DNA of 64,000 nucleotides from Malassezia japonica (GCF_029542785.1 NC_083373.1:496001-560000), one strand, 5' to 3'; counted from the first letter of the stretch, positions 13,328 through 26,964 are shown. Numbers and translations: made by a program. Notes: generated from the sequence alone by a model not told the origin.

Positions 13328-14311
13328 ATGGACCTGGTGCTGAACATTGCGGATGAGTATGTCCTCGACTGGGTGTGGGCGCGCGCTCTGCCTGCGTCGC
13401 GCTTCTCGTCGGCGTGTGCTGCGCCCACCTCGATGCTGAACAAGACGGCCCACGATCTGCACCAGATTGCCGAGGCCTGTGGCGTGTCTGGCAAGCCTGT
13501 GTCGTGGCTGCCGCGCGACAATATCGTGCGCCAGACGATCTCGCTGTATGTGATCACCTATATCGGCATCCTCCTCATGTACTTCTCCATGGCCTTCCTT
13601 TCCTACCAATTCCTCTTTAACAAGGAGCTCATGAAGCATCCGCGCTTCCTCAAGAACCAAATCTCGCTCGAGATCCAGTCGTCGCTGCGCGCCTTCCCTT
13701 GGCTCGACCTGATGACCGTGCCGTGGTTTGTGGCGGAGGTGCGTGGCTACTCGCGCGTGTACGAGCGCTACGACGAGTACGGCATCTGGTACCTGTTTTT
13801 CAGCGTGCCCTTCTTCCTTGTCTTTACCGACGCGTGCATCTACTGGATCCACCGCATCGAGCACCACCCTTCCATCTACAAGTACGTGCACAAGCCGCAC
13901 CACAAGTGGATCGTCCCGACGCCGTTTGCTTCGCACGCGTTCCACCCGGTGGACGGCTACGCACAGAGCCTGCCCTACCACATCTTCCCGGTGCTCTTTC
14001 CCCTGCACAAGCTGCTCTTCCTCGGCCTCTTCGGCTTTGTGAACCTGTGGAGCATCATGATCCACGACTCGGACATGATCACGGGCACAGGCCTGGAGAA
14101 GATCATCAACGGACCTGCGCACCACACGCTGCACCACCTGTACTTTACTTGCAACTACGGCCAGTACTTCACGACGTGCGACCGCCTGGGCAAGAGCTTC
14201 CGCGAGCCGCTCCCGGAAGACGACCCGCTCCTTGCGGCGCGTGCCGAGGGCAAGATCGACCACGCGCAGGCGGTTGTTGAGTCCAAGATTACGCATGCCA
14301 AGGCCGAGTAA
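13328..14311 (+). CDS. ERG3: Sterol C5-desaturase
   Basis: Introduces the C5 double bond of ergosterol in the ER; loss in fungi changes azole response (family knowledge). The 327-aa intronless protein has four hydrophobic stretches and the three diiron histidine boxes: HRIEH, HKPHH and HHTLHH, plus the fatty-acid-hydroxylase context DACIYWIHR and ASHAFHPVDGYAQSLPYH. Start is the first ATG (13328), which gives MDLVLNIADEYVLD as in fungal Erg3. The upstream 106 bp contain no other gene. Confidence 0.97.
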   Translation: MDLVLNIADEYVLDWVWARALPASRFSSACAAPTSMLNKTAHDLHQIAEACGVSGKPVSWLPRDNIVRQTISLYVITYIGILLMYFSMAFLSYQFLFNKELMKHPRFLKNQISLEIQSSLRAFPWLDLMTVPWFVAEVRGYSRVYERYDEYGIWYLFFSVPFFLVFTDACIYWIHRIEHHPSIYKYVHKPHHKWIVPTPFASHAFHPVDGYAQSLPYHIFPVLFPLHKLLFLGLFGFVNLWSIMIHDSDMITGTGLEKIINGPAHHTLHHLYFTCNYGQYFTTCDRLGKSFREPLPEDDPLLAARAEGKIDHAQAVVESKITHAKAE

Positions 14312-14469
14312 GGCATACGGAACCCACCCCCCCCCGACACCCTTTTGATGTGGATATGGACTGAATGCACGACGCGCTCTTTGCAATTGTTGGCGCGTGC
14401 TATGCGACTTTGTAGAACAACGTGCGCCAATCACGTTGGCCAATAATGATACCATGCATTCTTTCGCAA

Positions 14470-15372
14470 CTACGGACGGCGCCACTGCGCGTCCTGCAGA
14501 AATGCGGCCATGTGCTTGCTCCCGGTCTGGAGCAGGGGGTGCCCGGCGACAATCTGCAGGAACCGCTCGAGGCCTTCGCGCCGCGACTCGATCACCTCGT
14601 CCGAAAAGCGGCCAGTGTACACCTTGCCCGGCAGCAAGGGAATGTTGACACGGTTCGACTCGCGCTCCAGCAGATCGCGGAAGTAGTCAAAGTCGGAGTA
14701 ACGGCGGCGCACCGACGAGTACGACAGCTTGAATGCGGGGATGTTGGTCCGTGTCACAATCTCATAGTCCGTGTACATCTTGCGGCCGTGCCCATGCGTC
14801 ATGGGGTTGCGCACTTCGACCTCCAAAAAGTTCTCGGGCACGCCATAGAGATCCTCGTTCATCTCGGGGCGCGCGCCCACTGTCTCGACACGAGCAAAGG
14901 GCGAATAGGAAGTGGGGTATACAGAAGTCTTTTTCTTGGCTGCCGCAGCAGGCGCGGGCGGAGGGCGCGAAGCCACCGGGCTCACATGAGACGGCACGGG
15001 CGTCGACTGGTATATGCTGCTGCCGGCCGTGCTCGGCAGCGTGTCGTCCAAAGACGAGGGAGGAACGGAGGCGTGCGACGCAAAGGGCGAGGGGTGCGCA
15101 TCCACACGCGCGCCCAGCGAGTCATCCAACCTGCTCGCGGGCTCCCATCCCGAGTACGGCTCTGGATCAGGCCGCCGTGCGAGCGTAGGAATCGCAGGGG
15201 GAGGGCCCCACGGGTGCTCCTCGTCCACCTCGTCCTCCTCTGTGGTGTTGTGCGTAAGCTTGGGGCCGTGGTCCTGGAGCGCTGTGCTTTGGCTCGTGCC
15301 GCCCCATACCTCAGCCTGTGACCCTGCCAGTGGGTTCTCCGAAAACGAACTCTCGGAGTAAAACAGCGACAT
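14470..15372 (-). CDS. SNX3: Sorting nexin 3 (Grd19-like) with N-terminal extension
   Basis: Phosphoinositide-binding retromer adaptor. 300 aa, intronless. The C-terminal 130 aa form the PX domain: [39 protein letters not shown] (PI3P-binding RRYSDF) and [19 protein letters not shown], which is the SNX3 hallmark, then [17 protein letters not shown]. Typical Snx3 is about 160 aa, so the first 170 residues, Ser/Pro/Asp-rich and probably disordered, are an extension. Start is MSLFYSES; the frame upstream has no ATG. Confidence 0.9.
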   Translation of the reverse strand: MSLFYSESSFSENPLAGSQAEVWGGTSQSTALQDHGPKLTHNTTEEDEVDEEHPWGPPPAIPTLARRPDPEPYSGWEPASRLDDSLGARVDAHPSPFASHASVPPSSLDDTLPSTAGSSIYQSTPVPSHVSPVASRPPPAPAAAAKKKTSVYPTSYSPFARVETVGARPEMNEDLYGVPENFLEVEVRNPMTHGHGRKMYTDYEIVTRTNIPAFKLSYSSVRRRYSDFDYFRDLLERESNRVNIPLLPGKVYTGRFSDEVIESRREGLERFLQIVAGHPLLQTGSKHMAAFLQDAQWRRP

Positions 15373-15455
15373 CGCCTCTCCGTTCCTCCACGACGACCGC
15401 GACGGGGCCACTGGTCGCTCGCCTCGTGCGCTTGGGCCGAATCGGGCCCGATATC

Positions 15456-15509
15456 CACGTGGCTCCACCACTCATCACGTGAATATCCAAAACTACATCT
15501 ATCCACGTG
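15456..15509. promoter_or_regulatory. Three CACGTG elements between SNX3 and RPL7
   Basis: CACGTG occurs at 15456-15461, 15476-15481 and 15504-15509 in the 239-bp divergent region, the last two as CACGTGA. Three copies in 54 bp upstream of a ribosomal protein gene suggest a bHLH-bound core element; function is inferred. Confidence 0.5.
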
Positions 15510-15611
15510 ATTACAAGGGTGCCGGCGGCAGGATCCGCGCCCTAAGGCATTCCGCCGAAAGGTTTTCATTCTCACCTCCCATCGGTTGCACCGACACCTA
15601 CTCAGATCAAG

Positions 15612-16806
15612 ATGTCTGCTGCCGCCCCGGTCAAGACGTAAGTACTTCAGATGGCGCGTACACGGCTGCGATGTGTATGGTGCTGCGTCTGCTGCTTGCT
15701 CTGCGCTTGTGGGCGCTGCTACGCTACGGCGAAGTGCGTCACAATGCTTCGCGAGCACGTCCAGCACCTGCCCTTGCGCCTAGCCCGCCTGCTTTTTTGG
15801 ACAGAATACTAACATCTTTTAGCTCTGTGCCCAGCGCCAAGGATGTGCTCGTCCCCGAGACCCTTCTGAAGAAGCGGAAGGCCGACTCGAAGCTCCGCGA
15901 GGAGAACCAGGCCAAGGCCCTCGAGCTCCGCAAGGTGAGTCTGACCACCCCATGATGCGCGCGTGCATCCCATTTGCAGCCCTCGGTCTCTATGATGCAT
16001 AATAACCATCGTTTGGGCTAGACAATGCAAAGCAACGTCGATGCTGTCTCAATCATACCATCTTTCGGGGCTGATTTGACATGCACTTGGACCCTCAGTC
16101 CATGTGTCGGCGAGGGAGCACTTGTTGAAGCGTCTGCACCATGGGGCTCTTTTTGCGCGAACAGAAACTAACGTTACAGGCCCGGAAGCAGAAGCGCGCT
16201 GTCATCTTCAAGCGCGCCGAGCAGTACGTCAAGGAGTACAAGGCTGCGGAGCGTGAGCAGATCCGTCTGCGCCGTCTGGCTAAGTCGAAGGGTGACTTCT
16301 TTGTCCCCACCGAGCCCCGCGTTGCCTTTGTGGTCCGTCTCCGCGGTATCAGCAACATCGCCCCCAAGCCCCGCAAGATCATGCAGCTCCTCCGTCTTCT
16401 GCAGGTCAACAACGGTGTCTTTGTGAGGCTCACCAACGCTACCCAGCAGATGCTCCAGCTCATTGAGCCCTACGTGGCCTACGGTGAGCCCAACCTCAAG
16501 ACCATCCGCGAGCTCGTGTACAAGCGTGGCTACGCCAAGATCAACCGTCAGCGTATCCCCATCACCGACAACGCCATCATTGAGGAGCACCTCGGCAAGT
16601 TTGGCATCATCTCGGTCGAGGACCTCGTCCACGAGATCGCCACTGCTGGCCCCAACTTCAAGGCCGCTAACCAGTTCCTGTGGCCCTTCCAGCTCTCGAG
16701 CCCCAACGGTGGCTTCAAGAAGCGCAAGTTCTTGCACTTCATCGAGGGCGGTGACGCTGGTGACCGCGAGTCTGACATCAACCGCCTGGTTCGCCGCATG
16801 AACTAA
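15612..16806 (+). CDS. RPL7: 60S ribosomal protein L7 (uL30)
   Basis: Exons 15612-15637, 15823-15934 and 16180-16806 give 254 aa. Starts [28 protein letters not shown]; the core shows [38 protein letters not shown] and the C-terminal [10 protein letters not shown]. The two introns (185 and 245 nt) are the longest in the window and have classical GTAAGT/GTGAGT donors, TACTAAC or ACTAAC branches 10-13 nt before the acceptor, unlike the 22-nt introns elsewhere. Intron 2 holds a candidate snoRNA. Confidence 0.97.
15987..16079 (+). ncRNA. Candidate box C/D snoRNA in RPL7 intron 2 (snR39b-like, 25S Gm)
   Basis: Within the 245-nt second intron, a C-box-like ATGATGC lies at 15992-15998 and a D box CTGA at 16071-16074. 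Directly before the D box, ACCATCTTTCGGG (16057-16069) is perfectly complementary to the conserved 25S rRNA stretch CCCGAAAGATGGT. By the D+5 rule the modified base is the G of CCCG, equivalent to yeast G805, the target of snR39b; neighbouring A807 is the target of snR39/snR59, which sit in yeast RPL7 introns. The C box has one mismatch to RUGAUGA, and the terminal stem is weak. Ends are approximate. Confidence 0.7.
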
Positions 16807-17200
16807 GCGTTGTGTATACTCGTGTTTATCCTCCCTATCTGATGGACTTGCTGCGGACCAGCAAGTCTAATGTCACTCTACTCGCATGTATACGTATGTA
16901 TGCTGCTCTGGCCGTGCTTCAGCGCCCCTTGTGTCTGTAGAGCTAGCCGCCAAAAAACGGAATTTGCCCACGCCGCGACCGCAGTTTTAGTCAGCGTCCC
17001 TCGTGCAATGGCCGAATGGGATGGAAGCACACAGAAAGTTGTAGAAGCTGCCCTTTGGCCTCTCAGGTCGTGTCGTTGGGCCTATTTGCCACGCGCCCGC
17101 GCTCGACCGAGGCACGAGCGCTGGCCAGCGAGAAAGAATAAAACCGTGCACGACGGGCAGAAGATCTTTCTTCTAGACATACCCTTGTGTATCGACCAAT
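16807..17200 (+). promoter_or_regulatory. SSE1 upstream region with step-type heat-shock element
   Basis: No gene in these 394 bp. At 17023-17047 three nGAAn units occur in the same orientation with exact 5-bp gaps (gGAAg, aGAAa, aGAAg), the step-type HSE architecture recognised by Hsf1. It sits about 155 bp before the Hsp110 ATG. The first 60 bp are the RPL7 3' end region. Confidence 0.6.
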
Positions 17201-19557
17201 ATGGCGAGTGTCGTGGGTTTGGATATCGGAAACAGTAGCAGCAAGTGAGTATAATCAAGCTAGAAAGAGCAGGACTAACACGTTACAGGATCGGCGTTGC
17301 GCGTGCGCGCGGTGTCGACATTGTTGCCAATGAGGTGAGCAACCGCAGCACCCCTTCGCTCGTGTCTTTCGGCCAGAAGGCGCGTGCGATCGGTGAGGCC
17401 GCGGCCACCGCTCAGACCTCCAACTTTAAGAACACCGTTGGTTCGCTCAAGCGTCTAGTCGGCCGGACCTTCCAGGACGAGTCGATCCAGAACACGGAGA
17501 AGAAGTTTGTCACGACCGAGCTCGTCGACGCCAAGGGCGAGGTCGGTGTCAAGGTGAACTACGCCGGCGAGTCGCATGTCTTCTCGGCCACCCAGGTGAT
17601 GGGCATGTACCTCGCCAAGCTGCGCGACACTGCCCAGGCCGAGCTCGCTGGTGCGGGTGTGAGCGACGTTGTGCTCTCGGTCCCCATCTGGTTCTCCGAC
17701 GCCCAGCGCCGTGCCATGCTCAGCGCCGCTGAGATCGCCAACCTCAACCCCCTGCGCGTGATGAATGAGCCGACGGCCACCGCCCTCGGCTACGGTATTA
17801 CCAAGACCGACCTGCCCGAGCCGGAGAACCCCCGCAACGTGGTGTTTGTCGACATTGGTCACTCGAGCTACCAGGTCTCGGTGGTCGCCTTCAGCAAGGG
17901 CCAGCTCACCGTGCTCGGTGCGTCGGCTGACCCCGACTTTGGTGGCCGCGACTTTGACCGCGCCCTCGTCCACCACTTTGCCGAGGAGTTCAAGGGCAAG
18001 TACAAGATCGACGTCTTCTCGAACCCCAAGGCCATCTTCCGTCTTTCGGCCGGCTGTGAGCGCCTGAAGAAGGTGCTGTCGGCCAACACCCTGGCCCAGC
18101 TCAACGTCGAGAGCATCATGAATGACATTGACGCCTCGTCGCAGCTCAAGCGCGAGGAGTTCGAGCAGCTCATTGCTCCTTACCTCGAGCGCGTCGAGGC
18201 TCCCCTCAACGCCGCCCTCGAGCAGTCGGGTCTCTCCAAGGATGAGATCTTCTCGGTGGAGCTCGTCGGTGGCAGCATCCGTGTGCCCGCCCTCAAGGAG
18301 CGCATTTCGCAGTGGTTCAACAAGGGTCTCTCGACCACCCTGAACCAGGATGAGGCTGTCGTCCGTGGCTGCACCCTCGCCTGCGCCACTCTCTCGCCTG
18401 TCTTCCGTGTGCGTGAGTTTGCTGTGCACGACATCTCGCCTTACCCCATCAAGGTCTCGTGGGAGCCCGCGGCAGATGTGCCGGACGAGGAGAACGAGCT
18501 GGTGGTCTTCACCCCCAACAACCCCGTTCCTTCGACCAAGATTCTCACGTTCTACCGCAAGGAGCCCTTCACGCTCCAGGCTGCTTACGCGGACCCCGCC
18601 AAGCTGCCCAAGGGCATTAGCCCCGCGCTGGGCAGCGTCACGGTCCAGAACGTGACCCCCAACGCCCAGGGCGACCACTCGATCGTCAAGGTCAAGGCCC
18701 GCCTGAACCTCCACGGTGTCCTCAACGTCGAGAGCGCCTACACTGTCGACGAGGTCGAGAAGGAGGAGGAGGTGCCCGTCCCTGATGCCCAGCAGGTCGA
18801 GGGTGAGGCGCCCAAGACCGAGAAGAAGCTCGTCAAGAAGCTTCAGCGCAAGGACGACCTTCCTGTCGAGTCGAACATCGGCCACCTCGACCCTACCCTT
18901 CTTGCTCAGCTCAAGGAAGAGGAGGGCAAGATGCACGCCGCCGACAAGCTCGTCGCCGACACCGAGGACCGCCGCAACGCCCTCGAGGAGTACATCTACG
19001 ACCAGCGCTCCAAGCTCGACGAGCGCTACGCCGCTTACGTCCAGCCCCAGGAGAAGGAGGCCTTCCTGGCCAAGCTCGCCGAGACCGAGGACTGGCTCTA
19101 CACGGACGAGGGTGAGGAGGCGACCAAGTCGACCTACAACTCTCGTCTTGAGGACCTCCAGAAGATCGGTGCCCCGATCCAGAACCGCCACAAGCAGAAC
19201 GAGGAGCGCCCCAAGGCCGCCTCGGCTCTGCGCGAGGTTCTGAACAAGTACACCTCGATCTTTGAGAACGAGCCCGAGAAGTACGACCACCTCACCGATG
19301 ACGACAAGACCAAGGTCATCGAGGCGGCCGCCAACACTTCCAAGTGGCTCGACGACATGATGTACAAGCAGAGCGAGCTGCCTAAGAACGTCGACCCCAA
19401 GCTTACCACCGAGGCCATCCTCAAGCAGAAGGACGAGGTGATCTACGTCGTGACGCCCATCCTCTCGAAGCTCAAGCCTCGTGTGACGAACGATGCGCCG
19501 AAGGCCGAGGAGCCGTCCAACAAGGATGAGAAGCAGGGCGACATGGACGTGGACTAA
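17201..19557 (+). CDS. SSE1: Hsp110-family chaperone (Hsp70 nucleotide exchange factor)
   Basis: Cytosolic Hsp110 acting as exchange factor and holdase for Hsp70. Exons 17201-17244 and 17289-19557 (44-nt intron with ACTAAC branch) give 770 aa. The ATPase domain begins VVGLDIGNSSSKIGVARARGVD, with NEPTATALGYGI and VELVGGSIRVPA; the substrate domain has the acidic, Lys-rich loop (about residues 510-545) and the long helical C-terminus (LEEYIYDQRSKLDERY), ending in GDMDVD. Length and the Hsp110-type sequence replacing the Hsp70 EEVD tail fit Sse1/Hsp88. The strong GC codon bias suggests high expression. Confidence 0.96.
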
Positions 19558-19730
19558 ATGTACCTTGACGGATGGGTGTAATGGATTACACAACGGTCCA
19601 CGGATCCAGTACATATATACTACTAGAATTTGTAGGAAAACCTGAATGTGAAATGTGCATCATGGCACGCAGCAATAGCAATCTGCTCAAAAATAGTCTT
19701 GTTTGCTATATACGAGTTCATTCAGATTGT

Positions 19731-20798
19731 CTAGAGGATGAGTGCCACCCAGCCCAGCGCAAGCGCAAAGAGGCCACCCAGGTAGGGCAGGCCGGGGTGC
19801 ATCGATGATGCGCTGTTCGAGTTCGAGTCAGACGACGAGGAAATGGGAGTCGCCTGGTACTGGACATTGTTCATCTGCGCAGCGGCTTCAAACACGCTGC
19901 CATTGCCTTGGTCGAAAAAGTCGAACAGGATAAAAGTGGGGTAGGAGTCGTGTTTTTTGGCACACGATGCAGCGTTGCTCATGATCGAGTCAACACTGTT
20001 CGTCTTGTTGAGCTGGCTCGTGTCGGGGGTAAGATAGGACTTGCCCAAGATATCGCCCTTTTTATCGAGGAAGTGGTTGTGCAGATACATCATGTGGCTT
20101 GTGTCGCCGTTGAAGCGGTCCGCCGTGCAGTTGAAGGGCGTCGATTGTTGGTCATAAGGGTCTTCAAATACATTGGAGAACTCGGGCAAAATGTACTTGA
20201 CCGCGCTCGTATCCGCCTTATAGTCCATGAACACCACAACACGCTGGTTCTTGTTGATCATGTCCTTCAGCTGAGGCCAGTTGTTCTTGCTGACCTTCGT
20301 ACCAGCGGGTGCATATGTGTATTTTTCGAGACCGGCGGACGAGAATCCCTTGCCCCACTGTGCTGCAGGAAGGTTGTCATTGTTCGCAATGAAGATAGTA
20401 ACCACATCATTAGGGTTCTCCTTGACCCACTGCGTGACATTGCCCAAGTAACTCTCGAGCGTGCCACCGTTCCTGATGGAGCAGTCCGTGTGGCACAACG
20501 AGATGCCCGAGGCACTACCTTCCTCCGAATGGCCCTGGATCTGCAGGGCGCGGATTCCGCTCTTGAGCTGGTCCGTCACATCCAGCTCCTGGTTCGTGCC
20601 GACGGAGCTCATGGAGCCCACGGAGTAGGAGTCGTGCGCACCAATGTGCGTCACGTTAGAGTACTGCTTGGAACAGAGCTCAGAATACCCATTGCACACA
20701 CTGGCAGCACGCTTCACCGCAAGTCCCGATGAAGACGCCGATGCACACGCCACCAGCAGCGCCACAGCCGCAAATGGCGCCCACATTGCCTTGATCAT
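19731..20798 (-). CDS. Secreted, probably GPI-anchored PLC-like phosphodiesterase
   Basis: 355-aa intronless protein. N-terminal signal peptide (MIKAMWAPFAAVALLVACASA), several N-glycosylation sequons (NVT, NCT, NKT, NGS), and a C-terminal Ser/Asn-rich spacer followed by a hydrophobic tail (GGLFALALGWVALIL) typical of GPI attachment. The body matches the PI-PLC X-domain-like TIM-barrel: HIGAHDSYSVGS carries one candidate catalytic His, with LQIQGHSEE about 40 residues later supplying the second. Substrate is unknown. In a lipid-dependent skin yeast a surface phosphodiesterase could take part in lipid scavenging, but that is inference. Confidence 0.85.
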   Translation of the reverse strand: MIKAMWAPFAAVALLVACASASSSGLAVKRAASVCNGYSELCSKQYSNVTHIGAHDSYSVGSMSSVGTNQELDVTDQLKSGIRALQIQGHSEEGSASGISLCHTDCSIRNGGTLESYLGNVTQWVKENPNDVVTIFIANNDNLPAAQWGKGFSSAGLEKYTYAPAGTKVSKNNWPQLKDMINKNQRVVVFMDYKADTSAVKYILPEFSNVFEDPYDQQSTPFNCTADRFNGDTSHMMYLHNHFLDKKGDILGKSYLTPDTSQLNKTNSVDSIMSNAASCAKKHDSYPTFILFDFFDQGNGSVFEAAAQMNNVQYQATPISSSSDSNSNSASSMHPGLPYLGGLFALALGWVALIL

Positions 20799-20949
20799 GT
20801 TGGGAGTGGAACAGCACTGCCAAGCCTGGAAGAGGCGCTAGTGTCATTACTAAGCATATGTACTACGGCGACGCAATGTGATTCGCGAGAATAACATTCG
20901 ACAGTAGAAAGTCGCTGCACCGCGCACGTGCCAAGTTGCCAGACAGCTG

Positions 20950-23900
20950 CTACTCGCCTGGACGCGATGCGAGTCCATCGACAAAGGACGAGATTAGGTC
21001 CATGGTGACGGTGGGGGACGCGTTACTTTCATTTTCGAGATGCTCGTGAGCAGGTTCAGCTAGGTCTGTGTAGATCCTAAGCTGTTTTTCTTCCATCGTA
21101 GTAGCCAAAGCATATAATTCATGCTCATTCATCACCGGGGCCAACCAGGGCTCAAAGGCAAGTAGGTAAAGAGCTGTGTGAGAAAAGAAACATACCTCGG
21201 TCATATGGGCAATGTCGAATGGATTGGTATACGAGTGCCTTGGCTCGTTGCAAGGCTTCGGACGTCTGTCGCCGCTGCTGAGTACGCGACAGGGTAGCGG
21301 CATTCTGGACAAGATGCATCTCCAGTTCAATGGCAAAATGCCAGAGAAGGGGAGACCCACGCATGCTTGCTAGGGCATGGTCAATACACTTGCGGGCCCG
21401 CTTACTGTCCAGGTGGGACGCGAGGCGTATGTCAAGGTAACAGGCAAGGAGCCAGTCGAGTTCGGCATCAAACCATCCCCGGCCCAAGGACGATGGCCAC
21501 CGCAAAATCTCGAGCCAGGCACCGCGATTCCCGCGCGAAATCAGATGCTCGGTGAGCTTTTCGCGAACGTGGTTGTCGATACGGGAGTGTTGCTGTTGTG
21601 TGGCGAAGGACTGCCAGTGGCAAGAGTCCGGAGGAGTGCTCACGGCCAGCCTGGTCATGATTGCACGCACTTCGCTCGGTCGGAATGCTTTTCCGGACCC
21701 TGTGCGCTGGAACATCGAGATAAACTTTTGCAGCGATGCACGTAAATGCACATGTACCTGTTCTTCCTTAGGCTTCTCCAGTTTGTCGCAAAAGACAGAG
21801 GCGGGCGCCGCAAGCTCTTTACCCACTTCCACTTCCTGGAACAGGGCCTCGGCGATGGCAAGGCACGTACATGCCGGCGCAATAATCATAGCGCCGAGAC
21901 CAGTGTCTTGGCTCGCAGCATCGACTCGCTTGCGCAGCGTATTCAAGACTTGTAATTTCTCGGTGCTCCGCAGGGGCATAGGTTCTTGGGAATAGACTGT
22001 CGACTCCAGTGCGTCTTTGCTGGAAAACTTGATCTTAGCAGCACTGGCTGCCATCAAGACACGAGTGCATGTAGCTGTGTTTCCTGTAACCCATTCAAGC
22101 TCTGCCCACAACGCCCAGAGAAGTGCCGCACCATACAAATTGCTTGGATTTTGAGTGGCTTGTCCCAGCAACCCAAGGACCTGGAGCAGGACCTTGCGTA
22201 CTGCCTCGACATTTCCCCACGTACTCAGCTCGAGCTGTGCATAGGCATACCAAAGAAAAACGGAATCTTGCTGGCGCTGCAGCGCACTGCGAAGGATGCG
22301 CCGAGCACTTTTTGGGGCGCCAGCTGTGGCACACAGCATTGCATGCGGCAAAACAATTTGCTTAGCAAGCTCTTCCTCTCCCGCTGCAGTGAATCGAATG
22401 GCAAGATGGGCGAGTACACGCTCGGCCTGCGCAGCTGCTCTGGCAGGGAGTGCGCGCAGAAGCACAAACCAAGGGCCTCGCGGGTCCTTGTCCGTGCGAG
22501 GAAAGAGTATATCTGGCGTAAGCATGAGACGCTGCGCCGCGCAGTGCTGCCCGATGGTATTAGTATCAGACGGGGTATCAAGAAATGGCCACATGGACCG
22601 TGGCAGGTACAGGTGGTCTTGATCAGCATACAAGTTAGGCCGCTGGCTGCAAAACTCGGTCGCCGGTGTGCCAAATTGAAGAGAAGACATGAACCAGTGC
22701 TCTGGCAGACCAAGGTAGGCAAAAAACGCATCGGCAATGCGTACAACGGACTCCGTGCTGCTCCCCTCGAAAAGGCCTGCGCGGATATCGTCAAAAAAGA
22801 CGAACGAAAAAGGGTCAACAGGATCCTCAGTGTCGTTCTTTATCCGCTGCGGCTCAGAGACTTGCGCCATTTTGCGTTCTTTTCTCTGCCATTGAACCAT
22901 GTCGATGTTTTCCTGTGGCACCTCCTCGTTAACTTCGGACGTCTCTGGCTCGTCCAGGTAAATTAATGGTTCGGCCTCCTTGGGAGCCGCGCCGATATAG
23001 AACCCGGTATACGATTCGGAATCGTCGCCAACTCGTGCATGCTCTGCATCCCACCACGCCCCGAACACTTCGTAAAGAGCGTCCTGCGGCAAAGTAGATG
23101 CATCGTGATCGGCCATACGTCCAAGATTCAGTTCCAGCACAGCTTGGAAAAGGCCCATGGCGCGCTCGGGATACCCTGCGTAAGTCGTTGCACGTACCTG
23201 CTTTGCGTAGCACGTCGCACCAATCCTGCAAGAGCAAGACATGATGCCAGTGCACCTCGTGCTGGTTAGCGCAGAGATGCGCATTACCTCGTGCCGCCTC
23301 CATCGCCTCGGCATAGATTCCGAGGAGGTCATCCAACGCAAACGTCGACCAGTCGCACTTTCGGAAATGGAGGTACGACCACCACAGCTGCATATACTCT
23401 GCATAGGTGCGGCTGTGCTCAGGAATGTGATCTTGGAGAAGGCTGCGCCAGCGGTTCTCGAGCCTTTCGCTTGTCCAAATTCCTGCCGTCGCGGCAATGT
23501 GCAGGCGCGCAAGCTGGAGGGAAAGCGAACTTGCATTCGTTTTCGTCGCTTCCATTGCGCGTTCCAATACGGCCAGCTGCATGTTAGCCAGCGTCGCTTC
23601 GTTCACTTTCGAGTGCAGCGTGCTTTGTGTCTCGCCCAGCAGCTGGGCCTGCAGCTGAGCAAGAGCAAACCACGCCGCAGTATCTTGAGGGTCATTGGCC
23701 AGCTGTTCATGCAGCCTTTTGCTCTGTTCTTGCGGAGAATCGCTTGCGAACAGAGTCGCATCGTCGTCCACCTCGAGGCGCTGTTTTACAGTCGCTTGAT
23801 AAGGGTCGCGGTAGGTCGGATGCGTTTCCGGCGCTGCCTCTTCAGACACCTGCATATACTCCTCTGTCGGCCGCGGATCGGAGCGTTGCGTAATCCGCTC

Positions 23901-24275
23901 GCTTGGTGCGCCAACTTTCGGCAAGGAGGAGCGCTTTCGGTCAGAGCGGCGCTCGGCCTTTGACACATGCCTGCTCGCGCCATACTGTGCCGCATTTGTA
24001 TCACCATGCCGGTCCACTACAAACAGATCGAGCCCCTCGTCCGGCGCCTCTTGATCCTGCTCGTGCCGGAGCCGATGGCGTTCGTGCTTTTCTCTGCGGT
24101 GTTCGTGGCGGTCTCCACGACGTTCATGGCGTTCTTCGTGCCGCCGCTCGCTTCGATGACGTATATGCCTCTCGCGCTCCCCTCTCCGCTTCTCCCCCCC
24201 TTCCTTTCTCTCCTCGTGCTCGCGCTCCACCGCCTGCGGCCGGAACGACCCAAAGCTCGGCACACCGTGCGCCAT
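20950..24275 (-). CDS. NRDE2: NRDE-2/Nrl1 nuclear RNA-silencing and splicing factor
   Basis: Exons 24275-23198, 23175-21196 and 21173-20950 (two 22-nt introns) give 1093 aa. The N-terminus is a very basic RS/RE/RH-like tract (residues 15-70), then the NRDE-2 domain with HAT-like helical repeats (EQLANDPQDTAAWFALAQLQAQ, VFFDDIRAGLFEGSS, the PRGPWFVLLRALP region). Family members act with Mtr4/Ctr1 in intron and exosome control. Splice 1 joins VLRKAGYPERAMGLFQ; splice 2 joins CPYDRALYLLAFEPW, both continuous with family repeats. The last exon encodes the C-terminal EEKQLRIYTD end. Confidence 0.87.
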
Positions 24276-24442
24276 GGTGGAGGTGGAGTGCTTACCTCAC
24301 ACGCGGTACGTGCGCGGTGATCGGCATAATTCCCATTAAAACCCGACTGCAGCAAGTGCGGGTGGTCAGGGCTGACGACGCTTCCGCAGTTGCCACCGCG
24401 TGCGGAGGCTGACCAGATCGAGAGCGAGCGTTGACATTCGAT

Positions 24443-26951
<2,509 letters not shown>

Positions 26952-26964
26952 GTCCGTAGTGGAA

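Noticed and set aside
15638..15822. A second snoRNA in RPL7 intron 1
   Set aside because: No paired C and D boxes with an rRNA-complementary guide could be found by eye.
17160..17180. Second heat-shock-like motif AGAAGATCTTTCTTC before SSE1
   Set aside because: GAA and TTC blocks are not in 5-bp register, so it does not make a proper HSE.
17455..19614. 719-codon open frame antisense to SSE1
   Set aside because: Mirror of a GC-biased coding strand; the product is a Leu/Val/Gly-rich composition with no domain, and SSE1 is unambiguous.
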